The notes: generated by a model not told the origin, from the sequence alone. DNA of 64,000 nucleotides from Bdellovibrio sp047344985 (GCF_047344985.1 NZ_CP178861.1:1488001-1552000); one strand, 5' to 3'; counted from the stretch's first letter, positions 43,738-52,782 are shown. A program made the numbers and translations.

Positions 43738-46694
43738 AAGCTTTTTCCTCTCTGTAGATGGCTTAAACGAGCTTCCAAGTAAGCAGGCATTAAAGGATGG
43801 CCAATTTTCGTCTCGATCTGTTTCAATTTTTCAATGTTACGTGGATTCATAGGGTCTTCTGCCACTGTATTGCGAGCGGCGATAAGATCGCGTGACGAAA
43901 AAGGTCTCTCATCCAAAGCGTTTTCCAACGCTGTTTTCATGGCACCTTTTCCAGGGATCTCGTTAAGCAATGTCAACTCACGCGCGAGCAAATTACGAAG
44001 CTCTGGGCGTGCTGTTTGGTAGTCCTTAATTGTCTGAGCCAAAGCCGAAGATCTATTCCAAATTTCTTGCTGTTTTTGCTGAGCCACTCTTGCTTTGTAT
44101 AAGAATGGTTTTGATTGAGCTTTAAGCAAAGAAATATACTGATTTTGCTCTTTCGCGGTTAAACCCTGAGGCATTGGCAAACCCGCCAAGTCACGAACCA
44201 TGCGTTCGTTCTCAGAAGAAACCAAATTCAAGGCCATCATCTGAGCTGTCACGTCTTTCAACGTCAAGCTTTCAGCCAAGATCTTATCAGCCTTCTTCAA
44301 AAGACTTACACGTTCCGCAATTGTTTTTTGCAACAAACGATCTTTGCTTGAATTCAACTGATGAGAAGCAATCGACGCTTTTTCCTTCTGAACTTTTTCA
44401 TAGAAGTCTTGTTTCTTCACGAAAAGGGGAGCGGATTGACGACGAAGCTCTTTCATCTCAAGAACAGACTTTAATGCTGAAGCATTTCCGGTTTGAGCAT
44501 AAACCAACAAAGTCGTCTCGTTCAAAAGAGCCGGTCTTTGTTTCAACTCAGGAGCTTGAGCTTTTAATTCTCTCACTGGATTTTCAGAAGTCAAAACCAA
44601 GCGAGAACGAACGATCAAAGATCTTTCACCGCGAAGGCCCGCATCCAAAGCTTTGCGGTAGTGCTTCGAAGCATTAAGACCCGCAAGGTCCGCCAATGTT
44701 CCAAGACGGAATTCTTTTTCTTTTTCAGAGATCTTTGGATTATCAAGACGCAAAGCTGTTGCGTAAGCGTTTTTAAAGTCCAAACGTTTCTCGTAGAAAC
44801 CAGTCAGTTGCTCAAGAGTGTTTTCACGTTGTTCTTTTGTCAAACCAGGGATCGCCATCAATGACGCCAAAGACTCAACGTAGATTTTCTCTTCACCCAG
44901 TTTTTGCGCAAGAACACTTTGGTTATTATAGAACAAGATCTTTTCTTGATTGCTTGCTGTTTGAATCTTACGAGCATCAAGACTGTTCAAAGCCTTCTTA
45001 AGATCCGACTTCGTTGAGCGAGGGTCGTTAGCAACACGAGCCACTCTGTTCATCAAAGATTTACGAGCGATAGATTCAAACTCAGCACGAGCCTGAGGGA
45101 AGATCTCAGAGTAATCCCAAGCCAATTCTTCCAAGGCTGTTTCATTTTTAGTTTGAACCAACGAGTCCAAAGAAAGGTCTGCTGCTTTCTTGCGAAGATC
45201 CGCTTTGCCAGATTTATCCTTAGCCAAATCCTCGAAATCTTCGGCGGCTTGAGCAAATTGTTTTTGTTGGTAGCTCAAGTAAGCCAATTGATATCTTACT
45301 TCGAAAGACTTTTCGCTCTTAGAAGCGTATTTCAAGTAGTGAACATAAGCTTCTTTTTGCAAAGCTGGGTTTTTAGATTTTTCCGCAGCAGAAACTTCAT
45401 TCAACAAAGCCTCTTCACGTTCTTTAGAGGAGAACTGACGGCTTTCGCTGATCGTGCGATACAAAGAAACTGCAACAGGGTAGTTGTTCAGTTCCATTGC
45501 TACCGAAGCCCCACGTTGAGTCATCTCCATGTCTTGTGGGAATGTTTTATTGTACGTCAAATAAGCGTCCATCAAATCCTGGTCCGGATTTAACTTCTTA
45601 GAACGGTGAAGTTCCGTTACATAACGTTTCATGGATTTTTGCAGCTCTTCGCACTTCTCACCAGAGCAACCGGATTTTTGCAGAGCCAAAGCGGCCTTAG
45701 AAAATTCCGCCACGGATTCTTTCGTTTGACCGCGGTCATAGTTGATTTGCGCAAGCTGAATAGAAGCTTCCACGCGCTCTTCTTTCGAAAGAGCCGCGTC
45801 AGCCAAATAGCGGCTCATGATTTCTTGAGCGGCTTTCTTTTGACCGATACGGTCTGTTTCTTTGGCAAAGTAAAGCATCAGGTCTTTGCGCTTTTCAACC
45901 GGAGTTAAAGTTTCAAATGTATTGATTTCGCGAACTGTAACTTCTTGTTTTGTATAGAAAGAAGCAAGGTCACGCAAAACGTCTGTATGGAAAGGAGCAT
46001 CGTACTTGCTGCCTTCCTCAGTTTCGCGAGTGATTTGTGAAGGGTCTTTCAAAAGACCTTCGAGTGTTGCAATCGCAGATTTCAAGTTGTCCGTGTTGAA
46101 ATCACACCAAGCGACGTTGTAAACCGTCAAATAACGATTTTGCAGATTTTTATCTTTTAAAGCGATTTTATAGTTTTCACGAGCCTCTGCAAAACGACCT
46201 TTTTGGAATAAAAGATCTCCCAGGCCTACGTGAGAACGAGTGACGATCTCAGCAGAGATGTTTTTCTTTTTCGCATCTTTGATGATGCTTTCATAAAGAG
46301 AAATAGCCTTATCAACTTGGCCTGCCATTTCATACAAGTGCGCCAATTGGAAAAGAATAGGGCCGTGTTCGTTAACTTTCACTTCTTGAAGAATGGATTC
46401 GTAGATTTTAATAGCTTTTTGACGGTCGTCTTTAGAACCTTTGCAGCCGTCGCAGTTAGCTTCCACTTCAAGCATAAAGCGCGTGCGCGCTCTTTCAGAA
46501 AGAAGATCCGCCAAACGCTGCTGGCTCGACAACCAAGCACCGTCTGACTTTTCCATTGCGGAAAGAACTCTTTCCATCTTTTTGATAACGAGATCCTGAG
46601 TCTCTGCATTCATTTTATCAGCAAAGGCTTGAGGAGAACTCAAGATTCCCGTAACAAAAGCGCCTAGAATAAGGATGTCGTTAAGTGTTTTCAT
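43734..46694 (-). CDS. Large periplasmic TPR protein (GltI/AgmK-like position)
   Basis: 986 residues. A signal peptide ends near AFADKMN (about 26). Multiple TPR units are visible, for example GPILFQLAHLYEMAGQVDKA, RSHVGLGDLLFQKGRFAEAR and VAMELNNYPVAVSLYRTISE, covering roughly residues 90-600; the rest is helical with many Lys/Glu. A CDGCKG pair lies near residue 80. In Myxococcus the analogous GltI/AgmK is a large TPR scaffold, so the same role is suggested here. The overlap of four bases at each end shows tight coupling to the ExbD gene and to the small secreted protein. Confidence 0.82.
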   Translation of the reverse strand: MKTLNDILILGAFVTGILSSPQAFADKMNAETQDLVIKKMERVLSAMEKSDGAWLSSQQRLADLLSERARTRFMLEVEANCDGCKGSKDDRQKAIKIYESILQEVKVNEHGPILFQLAHLYEMAGQVDKAISLYESIIKDAKKKNISAEIVTRSHVGLGDLLFQKGRFAEARENYKIALKDKNLQNRYLTVYNVAWCDFNTDNLKSAIATLEGLLKDPSQITRETEEGSKYDAPFHTDVLRDLASFYTKQEVTVREINTFETLTPVEKRKDLMLYFAKETDRIGQKKAAQEIMSRYLADAALSKEERVEASIQLAQINYDRGQTKESVAEFSKAALALQKSGCSGEKCEELQKSMKRYVTELHRSKKLNPDQDLMDAYLTYNKTFPQDMEMTQRGASVAMELNNYPVAVSLYRTISESRQFSSKEREEALLNEVSAAEKSKNPALQKEAYVHYLKYASKSEKSFEVRYQLAYLSYQQKQFAQAAEDFEDLAKDKSGKADLRKKAADLSLDSLVQTKNETALEELAWDYSEIFPQARAEFESIARKSLMNRVARVANDPRSTKSDLKKALNSLDARKIQTASNQEKILFYNNQSVLAQKLGEEKIYVESLASLMAIPGLTKEQRENTLEQLTGFYEKRLDFKNAYATALRLDNPKISEKEKEFRLGTLADLAGLNASKHYRKALDAGLRGERSLIVRSRLVLTSENPVRELKAQAPELKQRPALLNETTLLVYAQTGNASALKSVLEMKELRRQSAPLFVKKQDFYEKVQKEKASIASHQLNSSKDRLLQKTIAERVSLLKKADKILAESLTLKDVTAQMMALNLVSSENERMVRDLAGLPMPQGLTAKEQNQYISLLKAQSKPFLYKARVAQQKQQEIWNRSSALAQTIKDYQTARPELRNLLARELTLLNEIPGKGAMKTALENALDERPFSSRDLIAARNTVAEDPMNPRNIEKLKQIETKIGHPLMPAYLEARLSHLQRGKSL

Positions 46695-47185
46695 CGTGCA
46701 GGTACCACCGCAAATTTCATTTTCTCAAAGCCAGATAAAGAGCTCGCTTTAAGAAGAGGATCCAAGTCCTCGTATTTCATCTCTTGATCGGCCTGAACTA
46801 AAAGTTCCATGGCTTTTTCTTGAGATTTGTTTTTTAACTCCGTCAACTTTTCGCCAAGGGCTTTCACCGGAATCACTTCGTCATTCAAACGGTAAATACC
46901 TTTTTGGATTGTTAAAATCGGAGTTTCTTTTTCAATGCCGACACTGTGTTCAGCCATTGGTAAAGACATCTTCGAAGGAATTTTAGATTCCATTCCGCTG
47001 TTTTGCGTTCCGATCAGAAGATAGATAACGATGATCGAAAAAGCGTCGATCAAAGAAGTCAAAGGAAGCGCCAAAGCCAAGTTTGCCGCTGCCGATTTTT
47101 TCTTCTTCATTCCAGGTTTCAAGCTTTGCAAGTCACCTAGAGGAGATCTTTTTTTACCAACGTTTGCAAAGGACGATGTTTTCAT
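46691..47185 (-). CDS. ExbD/TolR-family proton-channel protein (second copy)
   Basis: 164 residues: a Lys-rich cytoplasmic N-terminus (about 1-34), one membrane helix (LTSLIDAFSIIVIYLLIGT) with the conserved proton-path Asp at 47, and a periplasmic C-terminal domain ending FEKMKFAVVPAR, the ExbD/TolR end motif. A paired ExbD copy lies five bases upstream. As in AglQ and AglS, two different ExbD-like partners may flank one TolQ-like protein. It overlaps the TPR gene by four bases. Confidence 0.88.
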   Translation of the reverse strand: MKTSSFANVGKKRSPLGDLQSLKPGMKKKKSAAANLALALPLTSLIDAFSIIVIYLLIGTQNSGMESKIPSKMSLPMAEHSVGIEKETPILTIQKGIYRLNDEVIPVKALGEKLTELKNKSQEKAMELLVQADQEMKYEDLDPLLKASSLSGFEKMKFAVVPAR

Positions 47186-47190
47186 AAGTC

Positions 47191-47661
47191 CTACCCAAGA
47201 GGGGACAAGCCCACTCCCTCAAATTGAAACTGTTTAAGTTTATCCATGATGCGAATCACATCGCCGTAAGAAGCGGTTGCTTCAGGACGTACGATGCCGG
47301 TTTTAAGATCCGGAAACTTTTCGCGAAGAGCTTGAAGTTTTTGTTCAAGCGCGGCCCAGTTCACACCTTTGCCTGCAGCCTGAATATTATCTTCATGGGT
47401 TTTGGCACCAGGAAGATCGCGCAAAGACAGTTGAACAGCTCCTTGTGTGTTTACCGTGATATACAAGGAAGGAGGATTTTTAGCTCCAGCCACAGAGTTA
47501 TCGCCGATTGCTTGGCGCGTGTCGATCGTGCCGATTTGAATCCATACTGCTGTTAACAGAAGGAAGCAGATCAGAACCGACAAGATATCCAAGATCGGTA
47601 GAATATTAAGTTCAAAATTCAAATCTTTGTCGCCATCACCGGCGCCGCCCATCATGCCCAT
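47191..47661 (-). CDS. ExbD/TolR-family proton-channel protein (first copy)
   Basis: 156 residues. One membrane helix, LPILDILSVLICFLLLTAVW (about 21-40), carries the conserved Asp at 25. The periplasmic domain contains LYITVNTQGAVQLSLRD and ends TASYGDVIRIMDKLKQFQFEGVGLSPLG, as in ExbD/TolR. With the ExbB/TolQ-like protein it would form a proton-driven motor at the inner membrane that energises the TonB-like protein in the operon. It starts two bases after the motor gene. Confidence 0.9.
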   Translation of the reverse strand: MGMMGGAGDGDKDLNFELNILPILDILSVLICFLLLTAVWIQIGTIDTRQAIGDNSVAGAKNPPSLYITVNTQGAVQLSLRDLPGAKTHEDNIQAAGKGVNWAALEQKLQALREKFPDLKTGIVRPEATASYGDVIRIMDKLKQFQFEGVGLSPLG

Positions 47662-47663
47662 GA

Positions 47664-48353
47664 TTATCTCCCAGCGTTAGCAGGAACTTCTTTTTTCGCA
47701 GTTACAGGCTCGTAGTGGTAACCCAATTGGATGAACAAATTCAAAGCACCTTTATTAAGGTCGTCAGTCAAACGAGATGCTCTGTTTTGCAAAACCGCAT
47801 ACATGATCAAAGCAGGAACTGCCACGATCAAACCGTAAGCTGTTGTATTCATCGCAAGAGAAATACCTTGAGAAAGGATCGTCGCTTTTTCAGCAGGGTT
47901 CGCATTCGAGATACCCGCGAAAGAGTGGATCAAACCTGTGATTGTACCTAATAGACCCAACAATGTTGCTACGTTGGCAAACATCGCAAGGAAACCGATG
48001 CGCTTTTCAACGCGAGAGTTTTCTTCAAGAAGAACTTCATCCATTTTAAGTTGGATTTCTTCTTTACCACCCATATCCATTGCAGCTTGAATGCCTGCAG
48101 AAGCAACAACTCCCAATGGTTCTTTCGTGCCCATTTGTAGAGATCTGCGCAAAGCTTTATCCAAGTTTCCAGCACGAATGTCTTCGGCAAGAACTTTAGA
48201 AAGCTCTTTTTGGTTGGTTTTACGAGAACCGAAAAGGGCAAACGCTCTTTCCGCAATAATAGCGATTGAAACAACTTGTGCTGCCAAAATCGCCCACATC
48301 CAAATAGCATCGCCAGAAGTAAATCCGCGACCAAGTGACAATAGGAATTCCAT
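47664..48353 (-). CDS. MotA/TolQ/ExbB-family motor protein, first gene of envelope operon
   Basis: 229 residues from the ATG at 48353 with GGAGG upstream; the frame extends 14 codons. Three membrane helices: WMWAILAAQVVSIAIIAERA (about 18-37), FANVATLLGLLGTITGLIHSF (about 125-145) and SLAMNTTAYGLIVAVPALIM (about 163-182). The last two carry the conserved TolQ text, with GLLGTITGLI and the NTTAYGLIVAVPA proton-path segment. It is the stator-like channel of the ExbBD/TolQR/AglRQS class, drawing on the proton gradient. Unlike TolQ there is no ybgC/tolA context. It heads ten closely spaced or overlapping genes (48353-37803). Confidence 0.9.
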   Translation of the reverse strand: MEFLLSLGRGFTSGDAIWMWAILAAQVVSIAIIAERAFALFGSRKTNQKELSKVLAEDIRAGNLDKALRRSLQMGTKEPLGVVASAGIQAAMDMGGKEEIQLKMDEVLLEENSRVEKRIGFLAMFANVATLLGLLGTITGLIHSFAGISNANPAEKATILSQGISLAMNTTAYGLIVAVPALIMYAVLQNRASRLTDDLNKGALNLFIQLGYHYEPVTAKKEVPANAGR

Positions 48354-48693
48354 ATAATAATCCTCCAACGGTAAATCCTGCGGTCTTAGGAGCAAGGGGG
48401 GTGCCAGAGTATGGGAACCGTTGGCCCGGCGAACTTTTAAGATTTAAAAAGTGACAAAAAGGGGCCCTCGGAACACGGCGAAGCCTTTGTTTCGAATAGA
48501 GACGCGAAGTTTTTCTAAGAACTTTCAATACTCTATCCCTGATATGGAAATTTAAAAGACAGCGGAAAACCTCAAGATGACCATTTTGATATAAATGATT
48601 CAGATAGGTGCCGCAAATTGGCGTCTTTCACTTCAAAACCTCTTTTCTTTAGGAAGGTGATTTTGTTACAATCACTAAGAGGTTTAGCAGCGC
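48354..48693. other. 340-base divergent intergenic region
   Basis: It separates the envelope operon from a small secreted-protein gene. No coding sequence is credible. It should hold two divergent promoters, but I see no confident -35/-10 pair. The right end contains a nested hairpin touching the start of the plus-strand gene. Confidence 0.5.
48636..48685 (+). promoter_or_regulatory. Nested leader hairpin that covers the probable ribosome site
   Basis: AAACCTCTT (48636-48644) pairs with AAGAGGTTT (48677-48685). Inside it GTGATT (48657-48662) pairs with AATCAC (48670-48675). AAGAGG is the only Shine-Dalgarno-like sequence before the ATG at 48694, so the fold would block it. A regulatory role is inference. 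Confidence 0.4.
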
Positions 48694-49170
48694 ATGCGTT
48701 CGTTCATTCTCCTCAGTCTTATCTTGGCGTCATCTTCTTGTGTGTTTGCCACAACGGGAACTCCTTTAGATACAAAGTACAAAACAGAACTTGAATCTTC
48801 CGTCCAGACGATTGATGAAAGAGATCTCGATGCTCTTGTCGAGGCCTTGAATGAATTTTTAAAAGCCGATCAAAAATACCGCTCTGATATGGAGCCGATT
48901 TTTAGAAACATCCGCAGAGAACTTGCAAAGCTCAAAGAAAAAGGACTTCTAAAAATGGAGTTCGATCCGCGTCGTCTTTCCGATGAAGATCTTGCGGAGA
49001 AAATTCGCAAGATGACAGCTTATAAAGAAGTCGCAGGTCCTTCGGTTTTAGTTAAGACAATTCATGTGGGACTTGTGTGCACGGGCCTTTTAACGGGAAA
49101 ATGCGGGCGTCTTCCCGAAATTCAAATGCCGGCTCCAGCACCGATTACCAGAGCCACGGGAACAAGATAG
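48694..49170 (+). CDS. Small secreted or lipoprotein-like helical protein
   Basis: 158 residues, unknown family. The N-terminus is a signal peptide (MRSFILLSLILASSSCVFA); ASSSC could be a weak lipobox, or cleavage may occur after VFA. The mature part is helical and highly charged (LDALVEALNEFLKADQKYRS, NIRRELAKLKEKGLLKME), with two late cysteines (GLVCTGLLTGKCG) and a Pro-rich end. It is divergent from the envelope operon. Confidence 0.68.
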   Translation: MRSFILLSLILASSSCVFATTGTPLDTKYKTELESSVQTIDERDLDALVEALNEFLKADQKYRSDMEPIFRNIRRELAKLKEKGLLKMEFDPRRLSDEDLAEKIRKMTAYKEVAGPSVLVKTIHVGLVCTGLLTGKCGRLPEIQMPAPAPITRATGTR

Positions 49171-49187
49171 TCAGTGGTTCGAAATTC

Positions 49188-50219
49188 TTAACTTCTCCAC
49201 TGTGAAGTGAGCCACTTCCAAACTTCAGGACGACGTTCGCCAATATCAAAGTGATTTCCGTCAAACTCGACATATTCATGATGAACTTGATGTGATTTCA
49301 GCATTTTTGAAATTTGACGAGATCCATATTGCAGATGGAAGTTGTCTTTAGATCCACAATCTAAATAAATCCCCGAAAGTTTTTTTAAATTGCGAATTCG
49401 TTCGGGCAAAAAGTGCAGAGGATCTTTCGCAAGCCAGTTTTTCCAGATGCCAGGAATTTTTTCTCCCGTATGCGTGTCGATAGGAAATTCAAAATCACCG
49501 TGAGTGCCTTTCGCTGAATAACAAGCGGCCATGCCAAACGCATTCACGATGGTGTGCCAGTTGCGCATCTTCATCAATTTACCATTACGGAGTTCTTCAA
49601 GGGCACGAAGACCTGACTCTTTATATTTTTCCCACAAAGGAAGCGCATGATAAAGTTCCGGCAAAAGACTGGCTTCAAAGAAAGAATCCGGAGCAATAGC
49701 GCCGACGTAACCAAACACTTCAGGATATTTCGAACCTAAATGCAAAGAACCGTAACCTCCGCTAGAGCCTCCGGTCACGCACCAGTCATTCACTTTGTGC
49801 GAAACAGGGTAGTGCTCTTTCACGGCAGGAATCAGCTCTTGCATAATATAATCTTCATAATTTCCAGTTGCTGCTGAATTGATAAACTGAGAGCCACCCC
49901 AGGACGTCAAAGCATCGACGAAAACATACAAAGCTTCCGGCGCTTCGCCGCGACCAAAACATTGATCGATCACTTGAATCGCATTTTGTTCATGAAATTT
50001 GGGATTAAAATAATAAGGCGCATTGCCAGTGAAACCACTGAGCACAACGACAACAGGCCATGGTCCTTCCGAGCGAGGAATTAAAAGAGCGTTGTAGCGA
50101 GTTGTTGGATCTTTTAAAGGATTGTTTTTAAGAAGAGCACTTTCAATTTTCAGAGTTTCAATTTGAAAGTGCTCGACATCATAAGCGCGGAAATTTTTTA
50201 AGATCTCTGTTGTTTTCAT
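49188..50219 (-). CDS. Putative alpha/beta-hydrolase esterase
   Basis: 343 residues from the ATG at 50219; a TTG at 50255, three bases after the preceding gene, would add 12 residues. Neither has a good ribosome site. The fold is that of the putative-esterase (esterase D-like) family: VVVLSGFTG for the oxyanion region, GGSSGGYGSLHLG with the G-x-S-x-G nucleophile, LDCGSKDNFHL for the acid region and EFDGNHFDIG for the catalytic His. No signal peptide. Substrate unknown; relatives act on formylglutathione, ferric siderophores or carbohydrate esters. Confidence 0.82.
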   Translation of the reverse strand: MKTTEILKNFRAYDVEHFQIETLKIESALLKNNPLKDPTTRYNALLIPRSEGPWPVVVVLSGFTGNAPYYFNPKFHEQNAIQVIDQCFGRGEAPEALYVFVDALTSWGGSQFINSAATGNYEDYIMQELIPAVKEHYPVSHKVNDWCVTGGSSGGYGSLHLGSKYPEVFGYVGAIAPDSFFEASLLPELYHALPLWEKYKESGLRALEELRNGKLMKMRNWHTIVNAFGMAACYSAKGTHGDFEFPIDTHTGEKIPGIWKNWLAKDPLHFLPERIRNLKKLSGIYLDCGSKDNFHLQYGSRQISKMLKSHQVHHEYVEFDGNHFDIGERRPEVWKWLTSQWRS

Positions 50220-50258
50220 GAAGAAAAGTCTGGCATCTTCACCGAGATCTATCAAACA

Positions 50259-50795
50259 CTATTGAACAGGAAGCTTGACGATCTTTCCTAGCTCCAATGT
50301 TTTTGTCACAGAGCCAAGATACTTCATATTCGCATCCGTATTAGCAACGGCGTGTTCTGTGAATGTCACCATATGTGTGGATTCAAAGTAGTGTCCCGTG
50401 CCTGCAGAGCGGAAGCCCACAAAGAAAGTGTAACCGGAAGCACCTTCCATCCAACCTCCACGACCAAAAGAAGTGCGGATGATCTCTGTCACCTCAACAG
50501 CGCCGCAACCATCAATCCATCCATCAGGAGTGGCACTGATTTTCTGACAGTGTTCCATTTCCAAGGTTTGTTTAAGCAAACTCAAGCGTGATTGCGAATC
50601 ATCTAAAAGCATATTGATGAACTGAGGGTTTTCAGCGCCATCAAGATAGGCCGCGGCTTGCGTTCCATCTTTGTCCTCCGTTTCGATGCTGACGATAGCT
50701 TTATTGCTGTTTACTTTTTGAAAGTCGCGAACGTCATCGGCATGCGCGGAAAGAGTGACAAAAAGAGAAAGGACGAGGCCAAAGATCTTATACAT
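50259..50795 (-). CDS. Secreted hypothetical protein upstream of esterase
   Basis: 178 residues with an AGGAG ribosome site. A signal peptide ends in SAHADDV. Two cysteines (EHCQKIS and DGCGAVEV) could form a disulfide. TSFGRGGWMEGASGYTFFVGFRS and FESTHMVTFTEHAVA suggest a beta-rich fold. No family recognised. It is probably cotranscribed with the esterase, three to forty bases downstream. Confidence 0.7.
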   Translation of the reverse strand: MYKIFGLVLSLFVTLSAHADDVRDFQKVNSNKAIVSIETEDKDGTQAAAYLDGAENPQFINMLLDDSQSRLSLLKQTLEMEHCQKISATPDGWIDGCGAVEVTEIIRTSFGRGGWMEGASGYTFFVGFRSAGTGHYFESTHMVTFTEHAVANTDANMKYLGSVTKTLELGKIVKLPVQ

Positions 50796-51100
50796 ATGAG
50801 AAACTCCTGATTTTGGAAGGGGTAAATAGCCTTATTTTTAGGCAAGGCGCTTCTACCAAAGAACTGGAGTAAAGACGTTATAAATAACGATAATGTTCCT
50901 TAAATTATTGAAATTAGATAAGAATGTTCGATTTACAAGGGTGAACCCAGAAGAGGCTGAAACTCTTCTAACCCCCTAAAAAAGCTTGCTTTTACCTGTC
51001 AATCGACCTAAAACGATGAGTCCGTAATTATGACTGTCTAAGGCAATGGTTAAGAGCTGTCCCTATCGGGAGAGACGCCTTATCGGTGGAAGGTATTACT
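50796..51100 (+). other. 305-base region upstream of rpmI, probable promoter and ribosomal-protein leader
   Basis: No protein gene is seen. It holds a hairpin AGAAGAG (50949-50955) with CTCTTCT (50963-50969), a possible promoter further right, a small TCCC/GGGA stem near 51059-51070, and the rpmI ribosome site. Ribosomal protein L20 controls rpmI-rplT through the leader in other bacteria; whether such a fold exists here needs covariance analysis. Confidence 0.4.
50986..51014 (+). promoter_or_regulatory. Candidate promoter of rpmI
   Basis: TTGCTT and TAAAAC are separated by exactly 17 bases. The match to the sigma-70 consensus is only fair (3 of 6 and 4 of 6), so this is a candidate, not a call. 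Confidence 0.22.
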
Positions 51101-51292
51101 ATGAAAATGCGCACACACTCAGGCGCTAAAAAACGTTTGAAAGTTCTTTCAAGCGGTAAAGTTAAAAAGAAAAGCACTCGCATGCGTCACTTGAACTCTC
51201 ACATGAGCTCTAAGACGAAAAGACAACTAGGTAAAACATCATACGTTGAAGACGCGAACATGCTTCAAGTTCGTCGTTGCCTAGTATTCTAA
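51101..51292 (+). CDS. rpmI: 50S ribosomal protein L35
   Basis: 63 residues from the ATG at 51101, behind GGAAGG. It begins MKMRTHSGAKKRLKVLSSGK, the L35 signature, is highly basic, and ends in LQVRRCLVF. It is a structural protein of the large subunit. It precedes rplT by 70 bases, the usual pairing, but is separated from infC by 16 kb. Confidence 0.96.
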   Translation: MKMRTHSGAKKRLKVLSSGKVKKKSTRMRHLNSHMSSKTKRQLGKTSYVEDANMLQVRRCLVF

Positions 51293-51362
51293 TTTTATAA
51301 GTTTAAAAAATTAATTGTCTTTTCTGTTGCCCGGCTAAGTCCGTGGCGTAATGAGGTTTAAA

Positions 51363-51710
51363 ATGGCTCGTGTAAAATCTGGTAAAACAAATCGTGCTCG
51401 TCACAAAAAAGTTCTTAAAAGAGCAAAAGGTTACTACAGCGCTGGTTCTCGCGCGTACATCCACGCGGTAGAGAAAAACGACCGTGGTATGGCGTATGCT
51501 TACCGCGACCGTAAAGTTAACAAACGTAACTTCCGCACTTTGTGGAACCAACGTATCAATGCAGCAGCTCGCTTGAACGGAACTACATATTCTCGTTTGA
51601 TCGGTGGCTTGATTAAAGCTGGCATCCAAGTAGATCGTAAAATCTTGGCTGACCTTGCTATCAACGACGCAGCGGCATTCACTGCACTTTGCAAACACGC
51701 TTTAGCGTAG
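51363..51710 (+). CDS. rplT: 50S ribosomal protein L20
   Basis: 115 residues from the ATG at 51363, with GAGG upstream. MARVKSGKTNRARHKKVLKR at the N-terminus and RDRKVNKRNFRTLWNQRINA in the middle are conserved L20 segments. L20 is needed for early 50S assembly and in other bacteria represses its own operon. The isoprenoid gene fni begins 28 bases downstream with no terminator, so the mevalonate genes may be read from the ribosomal promoter. Confidence 0.97.
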   Translation: MARVKSGKTNRARHKKVLKRAKGYYSAGSRAYIHAVEKNDRGMAYAYRDRKVNKRNFRTLWNQRINAAARLNGTTYSRLIGGLIKAGIQVDRKILADLAINDAAAFTALCKHALA

Positions 51711-51738
51711 GCTGAAGCTCTGTTTGAAGGAGCAGCCC

Positions 51739-52782
51739 ATGAACGAGTCTAACTCCCAGTTTGAACAAAGAAAGCGCGATCATATTAGAATCGCGCTGGA
51801 TCCAAGGTCTCAGACCGATGGACAAAATGGATTAGACTCGATCGAATTGATTCATGAGGCTCTGCCTGAAATGGATTTTAAAGAGGTCGATATTTCGACC
51901 TCTTTTGTTTTTAACGGGGATGCAATTCCTCTTTCTTCTCCGATCTTTATTTCCTCTATGACTGCGGGCCACGAGAAGGGCCGCGAAATCAACGAAGCTT
52001 TAGCCAGACTCAGTGACCGTCGCCAGATTTTAATGGGCGTGGGGTCGCAACGTCGTGAGCTGGAGGATTCCAATGCTGCCGAGGAATGGGCTCGTGTGCG
52101 TAAACAAGCGCCGAAAGCCAAACTTCTTGGAAATATTGGAATCGCTCAGCTGATTAAATCTCCGATTGATAAAGTGCGCAGACTTGTGGACTCCACAGAG
52201 GCTGTGGCATTGTTTATTCATCTCAATCCCTTGCAGGAAGCTTTGCAACCTGAGGGAACTCGCGACTTCAAAAATGGCCTTAACGCCATTGAGAATCTTG
52301 TGAAGATGGTGAATGTTCCTGTTATCGTGAAAGAAGTCGGTTGCGGGTTTTCAAAAGAAACTCTGAAACGACTTGAGGGCACAGGAATTTTTGCTGTCGA
52401 TGTGAGTGGCAAAGGTGGAACGCACTGGGGCCGTGTAGAAGGCTATCGTTCGCAAGAATCTGAGATGCTTTACAAAGTCGCTCAGACTTTTTCGAATTGG
52501 GGTATCAGCACTGTGCAATCAATGCTCAATGCGAAGGAAGCTCGTGTGCCTTTTGAAATCTGGGCTTCTGGCGGCGTAAGAAATGGTCTAGAAATTGGTA
52601 AGTTATGTGCCTTGGGTGCTGCGAAGGTCGGAGTGGCAAAACCATTCCTGGAAGCAGCTTTAAATGGGGACGGAGCTCTGGAAGAGCTTCTTAATAAACT
52701 CGAACTTGAACTGAAGATCACGATGTTCTGTACCGGTTCAAGAACTCTGAAAGACCTTCAGACGAAGAGGGTGACACAATGA
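51739..52782 (+). CDS. fni: Type 2 (FMN-dependent) isopentenyl-diphosphate delta-isomerase
   Basis: 347 residues from the ATG at 51739, behind GAAGGAG. N-terminal FEQRKRDHIRIALD is the IDI-2 start motif. PIFISSMTAGHEKGREINEAL, MGVGSQRREL, VKEVGCGFSKET, VDVSGKGGTHWGRVE and WASGGVRNGLEIGK line the FMN/TIM-barrel site. It interconverts IPP and DMAPP in the cytoplasm using reduced FMN. It is the first gene of the mevalonate cluster and overlaps hmgA by four bases. Confidence 0.94.
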   Translation: MNESNSQFEQRKRDHIRIALDPRSQTDGQNGLDSIELIHEALPEMDFKEVDISTSFVFNGDAIPLSSPIFISSMTAGHEKGREINEALARLSDRRQILMGVGSQRRELEDSNAAEEWARVRKQAPKAKLLGNIGIAQLIKSPIDKVRRLVDSTEAVALFIHLNPLQEALQPEGTRDFKNGLNAIENLVKMVNVPVIVKEVGCGFSKETLKRLEGTGIFAVDVSGKGGTHWGRVEGYRSQESEMLYKVAQTFSNWGISTVQSMLNAKEARVPFEIWASGGVRNGLEIGKLCALGAAKVGVAKPFLEAALNGDGALEELLNKLELELKITMFCTGSRTLKDLQTKRVTQ

